Assembly (NCBI GenBank): GCA_046318595.1
Contig: JBKCTV010000029.1
Coordinates: 1 to 10,292 of the forward strand
Reading direction: 5' to 3'
DNA from: DAITMV01 sp046318595
Lineage (GTDB): Bacteria; Pseudomonadota; Gammaproteobacteria; Burkholderiales; Burkholderiaceae_B
DNA: 10,292 bases
In this document: positions 1 through 6,607 of the stretch, piece by piece
How positions within the stretch are numbered: position 1 is the stretch's first letter
Layout: the number at the start of each line of letters is the position of its first letter
The notes under the pieces: generated by a model
What the model was told of the DNA's origin: nothing
The model's database searches: none
What the model saw: only the letters and a program-made list of their open reading frames with translations
Program-made: the position numbers and the translations under genes

Positions 1-97
1 CGAAGCGCCATAGGCGGCGCTCTTCAGAGGCGTTGCAAAAAATCATATGAGAACTTGCCTGACGTGGCTTCGATGTTTTGCATGCCTGATTTAGTGC

Positions 98-175
98 TTA
101 TTCCAGGAGCGCATCCAGCTTCTCTGCATCCGCCACGAACAGCCGAATACCCTCGGCCAGCTTCTCGCCCGCCAT
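98..175 (-). pseudogene. tal: Transaldolase 3' remnant
   Basis: Read on the minus strand, these bases give 25 residues ending in TAA: MAGEKLAEGIRLFVADAEKL followed by DALLE. This matches the end of class I transaldolase, where the E. coli TalB tail reads similarly (KLAEGIRKFAIDQEKLEKMI, from memory). Transaldolase is the pentose-phosphate enzyme that moves a dihydroxyacetone unit between sugar phosphates. The catalytic barrel is absent: upstream of the ATG the frame reads Cys-Arg-Thr with no family resemblance, so only about 8% of a normal gene of roughly 315 codons is left. I infer a recombination junction near base 176. It cannot encode an enzyme. Confidence 0.7.
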
Positions 176-272
176 GGTTCGACAACATTGACTACCTACA
201 AATGTTTTTCTGCCGTTCAGGGCTGCCTCAAGCCATGTCGGCATGAAGATTGTTTTCGGAGAAAATACGCTT

Positions 273-369
273 AAACAAAGTTTGTTTCTCTCGTGCGCTC
301 ACTTCTGCACGGAGACTGTTTCATAGTCGTATACATAGTTGTATTCCTAGGCTGTAGTTTAAGGAATAC
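273..369. repeat. Cluster of three DNA dyads upstream of kdsA
   Basis: Three inverted repeats lie within 100 bases: AAACAAA-G-TTTGTTT (273-287), ATACA-TAGT-TGTAT (331-344) and GTATTCC-N15-GGAATAC (341-347 with 363-369). The second and third share bases and so could form alternative structures. The stretch is AT-richer than its surroundings. It may be regulatory or the edge of an old mobile element; function unknown. No gene is supported in 176-563. Confidence 0.4.
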
Positions 370-515
370 CGGCGGTACTGTGAATCAGGGGGCTACTTCA
401 TTCAATTTGCGAAGGATTTTGTCCAAATTTGGAGGTGCGGAGCTACCCAGCCGACGCCGCCCGAGGGGCCGGTACGGGCCATTGATTCCACGGGCGCGTG
501 TCCGGCCCAGGTTGC

Positions 516-521
516 TATACT
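516..521 (+). promoter_or_regulatory. Possible -10 element of kdsA promoter
   Basis: TATACT lies 42 bases before the kdsA ATG in otherwise GC-rich DNA and is preceded by TTGC. There is no convincing -35 at 16-18 bases upstream; the nearest candidate, TTGATT at 484-489, is too far away. It is a plausible but unproven start site. Confidence 0.3.
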
Positions 522-563
522 TCGTCTCGACCGGGCATCGCCCTTATTACAGGTAGCGTCGTG

Positions 564-1412
564 ATGAAAACGATTCGAATCGGGCCCGAAACACAAATCG
601 CCAATGGTTTGCCTTTCGTGCTCTTTGGTGGCCTTAACGTCCTCGAAGACCTCGACTCGACCCTGCGCGCCTGCGAGCATTTCGTCGACGTTACGCAGAA
701 GCTCGGTATTCCGTTTGTGTTCAAGGCGTCGTTCGACAAGGCCAACCGCTCGTCCATTCATTCCTACCGTGGCGTGGGCATGGAGGAGGGGCTGCGCATT
801 TTCGAGCGGGTCAGGCAGACGTTTGCCGTGTCGCTGATCACCGACGTCCACGAAGTGCATCAGGCGCGACCGGTCGCCGATGTGGTCGATGTTTTGCAGA
901 TTCCGGCGTTCCTGGCGCGTCAGACCGATCTGGTCGTCGCCATCGCCAAGACCGGCCGCGTCATCAATGTCAAAAAGCCGCAGTTCATGAGCCCGACGCA
1001 GGTCAAGAACGTCGTCGAGAAATGCGCCGAGGCGGGCAATGAGCAGGCGATCGTATGCGAGCGCGGCAGCTGCTTCGGCTACGACAATCTCGTGGTGGAC
1101 ATGCTCGGTTTTCGCCAGATGAAAGACGCGACGAATGACGCGCCGATCATTTTCGACGTGACGCACAGCCTCCAGCAGCGCGACCCGCTGGGCGCGGCAT
1201 CGGGCGGGCGCCGCCGCCAGGTGCTGGAGCTGGCTCGTGCCGGTATGGCGATTGGCTTGGCGGGGTTGTTTTTGGAGGCCCATCCCGATCCGGATAACGC
1301 GAAGTGCGACGGGCCGAGCGCGCTGCCGCTGGATTTGCTGGAACCGTTTCTAATGCAGGTGAAAGCGGTGGATGATTTGGTGAAGCGGTTTGGGGCGTTG
1401 GAGATCGTATAG
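564..1412 (+). CDS. kdsA: 3-deoxy-8-phosphooctulonate synthase (KdsA)
   Basis: Cytoplasmic enzyme joining phosphoenolpyruvate to arabinose 5-phosphate to make Kdo-8-phosphate, the precursor of Kdo in the LPS inner core. The 282 residues match the family length (E. coli 284). Visible family blocks are LPFVLFGGLNVLE near residue 16, KASFDKANRSSIHSYRG at 54-70, PAFLARQTDLV, INVKKPQF, DVTHSLQ, ASGGRR and HPDPDNAKCDGPSALPL near the end. Residue 25 is Asn, matching Asn26 of E. coli, so this is the metal-independent class. I chose ATG 564 because AGG sits about 9 bases upstream and the protein then aligns end to end; the GTG at 498 would add 22 unrelated residues. It is an orphan here, without pyrG, eno or other kds genes. 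The gene looks intact and of normal high-GC codon use. Confidence 0.95.
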   Translation: MKTIRIGPETQIANGLPFVLFGGLNVLEDLDSTLRACEHFVDVTQKLGIPFVFKASFDKANRSSIHSYRGVGMEEGLRIFERVRQTFAVSLITDVHEVHQARPVADVVDVLQIPAFLARQTDLVVAIAKTGRVINVKKPQFMSPTQVKNVVEKCAEAGNEQAIVCERGSCFGYDNLVVDMLGFRQMKDATNDAPIIFDVTHSLQQRDPLGAASGGRRRQVLELARAGMAIGLAGLFLEAHPDPDNAKCDGPSALPLDLLEPFLMQVKAVDDLVKRFGALEIV

Positions 1413-1983
1413 CTGGTGGCGGCAGGCTTGTTCTCCCCCCTCGTTGACCCAACAACCACGCCGTCCCGCAAAGCAGCGCCAGCATCCATAGCAATTGGCC
1501 CGTGATAGACTGGTCTGCTTCCAGATAGGCATTACAAAGTCGAACGGAAGCGTCCTGGTACAACAACCCAACGACGCAGCCCATCCATACGCCGTTGCCC
1601 ACGACAAAGCCCTGAACTATCGGACCCGCATCGCGCCACGACACCCGTGCTGCCATGCCGGCCATCACCAGACTGCTGAATTTCAGCGTATCGACGACCG
1701 GGTGTGCCTGAGCAGCATCCAGAGAACGCGGTACCATCCAGACGATCCCCACCAGCGATGCAAATACGAGGCCACAGATGCCTGCCTGGTTCCATGCCGC
1801 CAGCGCACGGCCCCAGCGCTGCGGCCAGGCAACCGCCAGCACGCCGCCACAACAGAACAGCAAGGGAATTTGCAGTCCCATGTGAAGCCACATGCGGGAT
1901 TCCAACACACTGCGTACCTCCGGCGATGCCAGCAAGCCCAAAAGACCGGCAGCGCTCAAAATCCATCCCGCCGATTGCCTCAC
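1147..1983 (-). CDS. Six-helix membrane protein ending the oxidase operon; 3' end runs into kdsA
   Basis: Residues 1-180 form a plausible integral membrane protein with about six hydrophobic helices (near 5-20, 32-52, 67-84, 99-113, 122-142, 162-179). The function is unknown; I recall similar uncharacterised proteins after SCO genes in betaproteobacterial oxidase clusters. It starts at GTG 1983, which overlaps the SCO stop as GTGA, so it is translationally coupled. The gene has no stop where the membrane domain ends: from residue 191 it is read antisense to kdsA and becomes a Pro/Ser/Arg-rich tail typical of the opposite strand of high-GC coding DNA. I infer that the true 3' end was lost by recombination near 1413-1450 and that the last 88 residues are not native. 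Whether the product still folds is unknown. Confidence 0.55.
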   Translation of the reverse strand: MRQSAGWILSAAGLLGLLASPEVRSVLESRMWLHMGLQIPLLFCCGGVLAVAWPQRWGRALAAWNQAGICGLVFASLVGIVWMVPRSLDAAQAHPVVDTLKFSSLVMAGMAARVSWRDAGPIVQGFVVGNGVWMGCVVGLLYQDASVRLCNAYLEADQSITGQLLWMLALLCGTAWLLGQRGGRTSLPPPAIRSPTPQTASPNHPPLSPALETVPANPAAARSARRTSRYPDRDGPPKTTPPSQSPYRHEPAPAPGGGARPMPRPAGRAAGGCASRRK

Positions 1984-2618
1984 GGCCGATGTGCCTTGGG
2001 CGACAATTCCAGTGCCGTCTGGATAGCGAGGTCTGGATCTTCAAGCGCCACAATGCGCGCCAGACGACCGTGCGTATCCACGATGTGCCACGCTGCGTTG
2101 TGCACGAACTCACCAACCCCATCCGGCACGGCCACCACACCGAATTGCTGGAGCGTCGACCGCAACTCAGCATCGGACAGAGGGCGTGCGATTTGCCAGA
2201 CGTCCGGGCGTGCCCCCAGCAACTGCGCGTGGTCGCGCACTACCGTTGCCGTGTCACGCGCTGGGTCGAAGCTGACCGTCATCAGTCGCACCCGGCTTTG
2301 CAGGCCCGATGTCAGCAGAGTCTCCTGCATCTGCCGGTATTGTGCGTTGAGAACCGAGCAAATCGACCGGCAGCGGGTATAGATGAATGTAACGATACTG
2401 ACGCGTCCGTCATCCACAAAGTTTTGGGGCCATTGCAGTGTGCGTCCGCTCTGGTCTTGTAGGTGCAAAGGGCTTAGCAGCACGGGCGCGCGCGCTACGC
2501 TTTGCTGACGGGCGGCCTCCGAGGTCAGCACACTGAAGCTCGCCGTGGCCCAAGCCAGTCCCGTCAGACCAAGCATGGTAACGGCCACCAGTGCCGCGCC
2601 GCTTTTACGAACACTCAC
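1980..2618 (-). CDS. SCO1/SenC-family copper chaperone
   Basis: Membrane-anchored thioredoxin-fold protein that supplies copper to cytochrome oxidase; in an operon with a cbb3-type oxidase it should serve the CuB site of CcoN. The 212 residues begin with a single membrane anchor (about 8-28). The copper motif Cys83-Arg-Ser-Ile-Cys87 (CxxxC) follows a beta strand, VSIVTFIYTRC, and the third ligand is His173, eight residues before Asp181 of the DTHG turn, as in the VDHS block of the family. The SFDPARDT block, typical of SCO proteins, is at 116-123. It starts at GTG 2618, overlapping the preceding cytochrome stop as GTGA, with AGG 7-8 bases upstream. All copper ligands are present. Confidence 0.9.
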   Translation of the reverse strand: MSVRKSGAALVAVTMLGLTGLAWATASFSVLTSEAARQQSVARAPVLLSPLHLQDQSGRTLQWPQNFVDDGRVSIVTFIYTRCRSICSVLNAQYRQMQETLLTSGLQSRVRLMTVSFDPARDTATVVRDHAQLLGARPDVWQIARPLSDAELRSTLQQFGVVAVPDGVGEFVHNAAWHIVDTHGRLARIVALEDPDLAIQTALELSPKAHRP

Positions 2619-3220
2619 GGCAGAGCCTGCAATTCCGCACCCCCGGCAAACGGTGTGGTGCGATCCTTGCTGGTCTCGCGTTGCTCGGTCACGAGTTGAG
2701 GTGTTAGCGCTACAGCAACGTTACCCCACTGAGTGCGGATATAGCTGGCAACCGCAGCAATTTCGGCATCGCTCAGGGTTTTGAAGGATGGCATGGCTCC
2801 CTTGTACGTGTTGCCCTTGACGACAATTTCTCCGGCAACGCCGTGCAATAGAATCTGCGTAAGCTGTTTGTCACTGCCCACCACCCACTCCGAGCCCGCC
2901 AAAGGTGGGAACACGCCGGGCACTCCCAACCCTGTCGCCTGATGACAGGCGGCGCATTTGGCCCCGAAAATTTGCGCCCCATCGGCTGAAGTTGCCGCGC
3001 CAGCAGTTTTGACCTCATCCATGAGCGCCTCCCGGCTGCGCTGGTCGCCCCAGGCTGTGTCGGTGCCGCTGGGTGTCGTGTAAATGTAGAAGCCGCCCCA
3101 CATGGCCATCGCACCGAGCAACATAACCAGAAACCATGGCAGCGGTCGGTTGTGTTCATCCGGATCAGCACCCTCCCGGAGGTGGGGGGGCGTGAGATTC
3201 TTGGTGTCTTTCGAGGTCAT
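2615..3220 (-). CDS. Membrane-anchored monohaem cytochrome c (CcoP-like third subunit)
   Basis: Likely third subunit or electron donor of the cbb3-type oxidase. The 201 residues have a basic and acidic cytoplasmic head, one transmembrane helix (about 29-48) and one periplasmic class I cytochrome c domain with haem motif Cys89-Ala-Ala-Cys92-His93 and axial Met143 in GAMPSF. The FPPLAGSEWV block and the C-terminal DAEIAAVASYIRTQWGN helix are typical of the fold. Canonical CcoP is dihaem with two helices and about 300 residues, so this is a reduced version. The ATG at 3220 overlaps the ccoO stop as ATGA and has AGGAG 8 bases upstream. A stand-alone cytochrome is possible, but its position and coupling argue for a subunit. 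Confidence 0.88.
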   Translation of the reverse strand: MTSKDTKNLTPPHLREGADPDEHNRPLPWFLVMLLGAMAMWGGFYIYTTPSGTDTAWGDQRSREALMDEVKTAGAATSADGAQIFGAKCAACHQATGLGVPGVFPPLAGSEWVVGSDKQLTQILLHGVAGEIVVKGNTYKGAMPSFKTLSDAEIAAVASYIRTQWGNVAVALTPQLVTEQRETSKDRTTPFAGGAELQALP

Positions 3221-3858
3221 GGTTTCGCTCCTGAGGCGGATGCTGGTTTCGCAATCGGTGCAGCCGGGCGTTGTATCGCTGGGTAGGTACGGTCCAATGA
3301 TAGTAAATAGGCCACCAGATCAAGCGCCTCCTTGCTCGCCACCACCGTCTTTCCTGTTGCAAATTCGGGGGGTAAGTTCACCACCACGTCGGTGGTGCTC
3401 ACTTCTTCCGGACGTCGCTCCTCAAAAAGAAAAGGATAGGCCGGCATGATGGAGCCCTTGGTATAGGCACGCGGCTGATACAGATGGCCCAGTTGCCAAT
3501 CGCGGCTGGGCTGGCGGGCACCGATATTAAACAAATCCGGGCCGGTGCGCATAGTCCCCAGCAAATGCGGGTTGTCGTAGTAGTAGTCGGCCGCTACGGA
3601 CGGTCGCCCCCAGCCGCGGACACCATCCGGTGCCTGCTTGGGGTCGCGGGGCTGCTGCGAGTGGCAATAGACGCAGCCGTTGGCAATATATTGCTGGCGA
3701 CCGTGCAGTTGCTGAGGTGTGTAGGGCTGCAGCTCGGTACCCGCCGGGTGTGCGGTGTCCAGCAACATCCATGGCACCACCACCATCAGCGAGGTTGCCA
3801 AGGCAAGAATGATCATTGCGCCGAAGACCAGTTTAAGTTCGTCGATTTCTCCTTTCAT
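3217..3858 (-). CDS. ccoO: cbb3-type cytochrome c oxidase subunit II (CcoO)
   Basis: Monohaem membrane cytochrome of cbb3-type oxidases that relays electrons to CcoN. The 213 residues have an N-terminal transmembrane helix (about 9-30) and then a periplasmic domain. Visible CcoO signatures are Gly-Cys62-Val-Tyr-Cys65-His66 followed by SQQPRDP, the ADYYYDNPHLLGTMRTGPDL block (90-109), and axial Met138 in GSIMPAYPFLF. The C-terminus is an Ala/Pro-rich tail. Length is close to the family norm of about 200-240. The start overlaps the ccoN stop as ATGA, with AGGAG 7 bases upstream. All haem-binding residues are present. Confidence 0.93.
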   Translation of the reverse strand: MKGEIDELKLVFGAMIILALATSLMVVVPWMLLDTAHPAGTELQPYTPQQLHGRQQYIANGCVYCHSQQPRDPKQAPDGVRGWGRPSVAADYYYDNPHLLGTMRTGPDLFNIGARQPSRDWQLGHLYQPRAYTKGSIMPAYPFLFEERRPEEVSTTDVVVNLPPEFATGKTVVASKEALDLVAYLLSLDRTYPAIQRPAAPIAKPASASGAKP

Positions 3859-5534
3859 GACGAGGCTCCTTTGTGACCGATGTGTTGCTGTACAATACCT
3901 CGCATCCAGCCCACTTCGTCAAACGCGGCAGCGCCCAGGCGGCGAGGACCGAAGCGCAGCATCATGGCGATGAAATGCCCGGCAAATACCAGATGCCCCA
4001 GTGTCATCAGGCTGCCACCGATGCTGCGGGCCTGCAGGTAGGGTAATGTCACCGCCACCGAATCCATGAAGGGATGCTTGGCATCAAGCATTAGCTCACC
4101 CTGCAGCCAGCCGCCGATGGACAGCAATACGACGTAGAGCGTCATTCCCACCGTAACCAGCCAGAAGTGCAGCGAGATGAGTTTGGGGTAGGGCCATTCC
4201 CAGTTGGTGATGCGTGGCATCACGAAATAAATCGAACCAAACATCACGAAGGAGAAAAACCCGTACAAGCCCAGATGGGCATGGGCGACCGTGTAATGCG
4301 TGAAATGGGTGATGGTATTGACTGCGCGCAGGCTCTCCAGCGAACCCTGCACCGAAGCCAATGTGTACATCATGGTGCCCAGCACAATGAACCGCAACGT
4401 CGGAGAATATTTGAGCGCCCGAAAACTGCCCAGCACCGTCATATGCTGGTTAATAGCCACTGCCAGCACGGGAATGCACATCATCATGCTTTGCACAATG
4501 CTCATGGTGACGAACCAGCTCGGCACCGGACCGCCAATCAGGTGGTGCCCGCCCACCTGGCTATAGAAGAACGCCAGCCCCCAAAATCCCAGCAACGAGA
4601 GGTTGTAAGAATGAATGGGTTTGCCCAGCACTTTGGGGATGAAGTAGTAAGCCGCTGCCAGCCCCAGCGGGGTAAACCACAGCCCCAGCGCATTATGGCC
4701 AAACCACCAGTTCATGGTGGCTTGTTGTACGCCGAAGTGGATACCCGGAATATTGGCAACCGCATACAAAATCGGAAACCACAGCAGACCCGCCGCCATA
4801 TACCAAACCGATACGTAGAGGTGGTGGGCCTTGCGCGCCAACAGGGTCAGCACCAATGGCATCCCCATCAACGCACCGCCAATAAAAATCAGAATGTCGA
4901 TTTGCCAGGGTATTTCTAGCCACTCCATGCCGTCCGACAGACCTGCAAAAATGGCCCCCACGCCGAATGTGACTCCAGCGTGCCAAACGAGCGCACCCCA
5001 GTAAGCATAGCGAGCGCCGATCAACTCGGTTTTGAGCAGGCGCGGAATCATCCAGAGCGCGATACCAACGCCCGCAAATGAACACCAACCATAGGCCACG
5101 ATGTTCAGATGCACGGGGCGAATTCGACCAAACGTGATCCAGCCTTGTGCTACCCACCAATCGGGCTCGTGCAGTTTGATGGAGGATATTAGCCCAGCAA
5201 GCGAGCCCCACACGAGCCACATGATCGCCAGGCTCAGGCACACCAGCGCAGGCCCCGCACTGCTGCGGTCAATCCGCAGGCGTTCGGCCAAATCGCTATC
5301 CTGGTGTTCGGCAGGAGGCGTTGGTTCAAAGCCGACCGCTTTTTGCAGCTTAGCCTGCTGGGCCACGCTGAGCGCTGGATCTTCGACCTGACCTTCTTCA
5401 CGGGCAGAAAAAATTTCTCGAGCGACTTCCTGCTCATGTCCAAATAGGCCTTTGGCCATCGACCACACAAAAATAATCAGGGCAGCGAATGACAGTACAA
5501 AGGTGGCCAACAACAGTCCGACAGCGGATTCCAT
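3855..5534 (-). CDS. ccoN: cbb3-type cytochrome c oxidase subunit I (CcoN) with N-terminal extension
   Basis: Catalytic haem-copper subunit that reduces oxygen to water in the inner membrane. Metal ligands can be placed by motif: His142 (RPVHLN) and His420 for haem b, His418 for haem b3 (AHAH), and His280 (WWFGHN), His330 and His331 (GGHHL) for CuB. Tyr324 lies six residues before His330, the spacing of the cross-linked Tyr in cbb3 enzymes. The 559 residues exceed the usual 470-480 because of an extra first helix (about 5-26) and a charged linker to about residue 90, reminiscent of CcoS topology. The usual helix motif TFEG reads SVQG, so its Glu is Gln396. ATG 5534 has TAAGGA 9 bases upstream. 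It lies 20 bases after the second mini-gene and overlaps ccoO as ATGA. Confidence 0.94.
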   Translation of the reverse strand: MESAVGLLLATFVLSFAALIIFVWSMAKGLFGHEQEVAREIFSAREEGQVEDPALSVAQQAKLQKAVGFEPTPPAEHQDSDLAERLRIDRSSAGPALVCLSLAIMWLVWGSLAGLISSIKLHEPDWWVAQGWITFGRIRPVHLNIVAYGWCSFAGVGIALWMIPRLLKTELIGARYAYWGALVWHAGVTFGVGAIFAGLSDGMEWLEIPWQIDILIFIGGALMGMPLVLTLLARKAHHLYVSVWYMAAGLLWFPILYAVANIPGIHFGVQQATMNWWFGHNALGLWFTPLGLAAAYYFIPKVLGKPIHSYNLSLLGFWGLAFFYSQVGGHHLIGGPVPSWFVTMSIVQSMMMCIPVLAVAINQHMTVLGSFRALKYSPTLRFIVLGTMMYTLASVQGSLESLRAVNTITHFTHYTVAHAHLGLYGFFSFVMFGSIYFVMPRITNWEWPYPKLISLHFWLVTVGMTLYVVLLSIGGWLQGELMLDAKHPFMDSVAVTLPYLQARSIGGSLMTLGHLVFAGHFIAMMLRFGPRRLGAAAFDEVGWMRGIVQQHIGHKGASS

Positions 5535-5554
5535 GCGTTTGATTCCTTATCCTG

Positions 5555-5743
5555 TTAGGTGTCCAGGCGCTGCAAGCAGCATCCGACCTTGGCGGGCGAA
5601 GTGATTGCCTTGGTCGATGTCGGCGCGGGGGTTTTGGAAATGCCTTGGCTATAGCCCACTGCCCAGCAGATCCAAAGTGCGGCAGTCATGCCGGCAAGCC
5701 GCAGGCCACGCCGGGCACCGCGAGGTGAGTACCCGCGACGCAT
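5555..5743 (-). CDS. Small single-helix membrane protein upstream of ccoN
   Basis: A 62-residue protein I do not recognise. It has an Arg-rich start (MRRGYSPRGARRG), one hydrophobic helix around residues 15-31 (LAGMTAALWICWAVGYS) and a Thr/Pro/Lys tail with a Cys-Cys pair at 55-56. This suggests a membrane protein with its N-terminus in the cytoplasm. The ATG shares one base with the stop of the preceding mini-gene (TGATG), and AAGGGGGG just upstream can serve as ribosome binding site. The stop is 20 bases before ccoN. I infer a small accessory or assembly subunit of the oxidase, in the way CcoQ, CcoM or CcoS are small helices for other cbb3 enzymes; I see no sequence match to those. Confidence 0.5.
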   Translation of the reverse strand: MRRGYSPRGARRGLRLAGMTAALWICWAVGYSQGISKTPAPTSTKAITSPAKVGCCLQRLDT

Positions 5744-5853
5744 CAGACACCCCCCTTCGACGTAATATGAGAGGTCACCCAAGCAAGAAGCGCAAAGATT
5801 GCACCGATGTTGACGTGCGTCATCAGACGCAGCATGTTTTGTATTGAATTCAT
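5743..5853 (-). CDS. 36-residue mini-membrane protein, first gene of the oxidase operon
   Basis: A short frame opens at ATG 5853 with GGAG six bases upstream, a good ribosome binding site, and ends in TGA overlapping the next ATG. The peptide begins MNSIQNMLRLMTHVNIGAIF and continues ALLAWVTSHITSKGGV, with one hydrophobic helix from about 14 to 30. Length and topology recall single-helix subunits such as the 36-37-residue CcoM of Pseudomonas stutzeri oxidase, but I see no convincing similarity. Its good start signal, coupling to the next gene and position at the head of the operon argue that it is translated. It could instead be a leader peptide controlling the operon. Confidence 0.45.
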   Translation of the reverse strand: MNSIQNMLRLMTHVNIGAIFALLAWVTSHITSKGGV

Positions 5854-5879
5854 GAACTTCTCCGAGACTCATTCAGACG

Positions 5880-5945
5880 GCCTGACCGCTCAATAGCGTC
5901 AGGCGGCTAATGACAGGCCAACACTGCCCGAGCTGGTCAGGCGGC
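5880..5945 (-). promoter_or_regulatory. Candidate promoter/operator of the oxidase operon
   Basis: A 7-base inverted repeat GCCTGAC (5880-5886) / GTCAGGC (5898-5904) flanks a possible minus-strand -10, GCTATT (5897-5892). A possible -35, TTGGCC (5921-5916), is 18 bases further upstream. The decamer GTCAGGCGGC occurs at 5898-5907 and again at 5936-5945. The arrangement would suit a regulator covering the promoter. It could also be a hairpin ending the DUF2946 transcript. No FNR-type TTGAT-N4-ATCAA site is present. Confidence 0.3.
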
Positions 5946-5964
5946 GGTTGCGTTTAAGCAGAGA

Positions 5965-6351
5965 TCAGGAGAAAGCAGGCGGTGCCCGCGTGTGACGGGC
6001 GTCTCGAATAAAGCGCTTAAAGAAAGTGGTCCCGCCACTGCCTACCGGCAGGCAGTCAGCCGAAGCGACTTCCATGGCTAATGAATACGGCGGGGTGGGT
6101 ACAAAGGGAGAATGCTGCTGTAAAAAGCAATAGCCGCAGTGCTTGTCTGCCACTATCGGGGCGTCGGGGGGGGTCTTGGTGCTGAGGTCGACTGACAGGA
6201 GCTTCGTGCCATTGAGGCTGCAAATTTCGTTCCATGCCGAACCCTGCGAAGTCGCGAGCAGTTTGGAAACGGACGGGGCTAAAGCAGCGAAGATGATCGC
6301 GCATAACGCAAGCCATGCGAGTCGTCTGTGGAGTACATAGCCTATTTGCAT
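5965..6351 (-). CDS. DUF2946 family protein
   Basis: A 128-residue protein of a family of unknown function that often lies beside copper-related or TonB-receptor genes. It has an N-terminal signal or membrane helix (about 11-30, LAWLALCAIIFAALAP) followed by a periplasmic part. The family marks are Cys44 in EICSLNG and the His-Cys-x-x-Cys motif at 71-75 (HCGYC), near the middle, with a C-terminus ending RAPPAFS. I chose ATG 6351 because the homologous part starts there; the frame stays open to 6513, but those 54 residues resemble nothing. No strong ribosome binding site is visible. The gene is upstream of and co-oriented with the oxidase operon, 111 bases away, which fits a shared copper theme. 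A metal-binding role for HCxxC is inference. Confidence 0.75.
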   Translation of the reverse strand: MQIGYVLHRRLAWLALCAIIFAALAPSVSKLLATSQGSAWNEICSLNGTKLLSVDLSTKTPPDAPIVADKHCGYCFLQQHSPFVPTPPYSLAMEVASADCLPVGSGGTTFFKRFIRDARHTRAPPAFS

Positions 6352-6524
6352 CGGTTGAGCGCCAACCCCGGTGAAGCTTGCCAGGGCATTGACATTACTT
6401 TTAGTTTTTACAGTTTTCAGGAACCGTTTAATTTTATCAGAGTCATGAACTGAATCAAAACCAGTAAAGAGAAGGTCTCCTGGCAAAAATACGGCGCGCC
6501 GCGAGTTGGGCAACGCGATGAAAA

Positions 6525-6586
6525 ATTGTATTGTGTTTTTTCGTATAAATATGTATTACAATAAAGCATTGGAATTTGTGTTATAG
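6525..6586 (+). promoter_or_regulatory. AT-rich promoter region of the toxin-antitoxin operon
   Basis: The stretch before the antitoxin is strikingly AT-rich. It contains an inverted repeat ATTGTA (6525-6530) / TACAAT (6557-6562), a possible -35 TTACAA (6556-6561) and a possible -10 TTATAG (6581-6586). Antitoxins of this kind commonly repress their own promoter, so the dyad is a candidate operator. Spacing of the promoter elements is 19 bases, slightly long. Confidence 0.3.
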
Positions 6587-6607
6587 GTTTCGCGCTCAAA
6601 GGGAAAC

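Noticed and set aside
26..42. GAGGCGTTGCAAAAA resembling an insertion-sequence end
   Set aside because: No matching inverted end, target duplication or transposase is in the window.
385..470. Minus-strand tail reading APPNLDKILRKLNEVAP before a TGA
   Set aside because: It looks somewhat coding, but no family is recognised, it has no defined start and it overlaps the kdsA upstream region.
402..1283. 293-codon minus-strand frame opposite kdsA
   Set aside because: It is the antisense shadow of an intact, well-conserved kdsA; its His/Arg/Asp-rich composition is typical of such shadows.
1495..2462. Long forward frames opposite the membrane protein and SCO genes
   Set aside because: They are shadows of clearly coding minus-strand genes, rich in Arg, His, Pro and Cys without domains.
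5861..5964. FNR-type site expected for a cbb3 operon
   Set aside because: Only TTGAGCGGTCAG is found, with the wrong spacing for TTGAT-N4-ATCAA.
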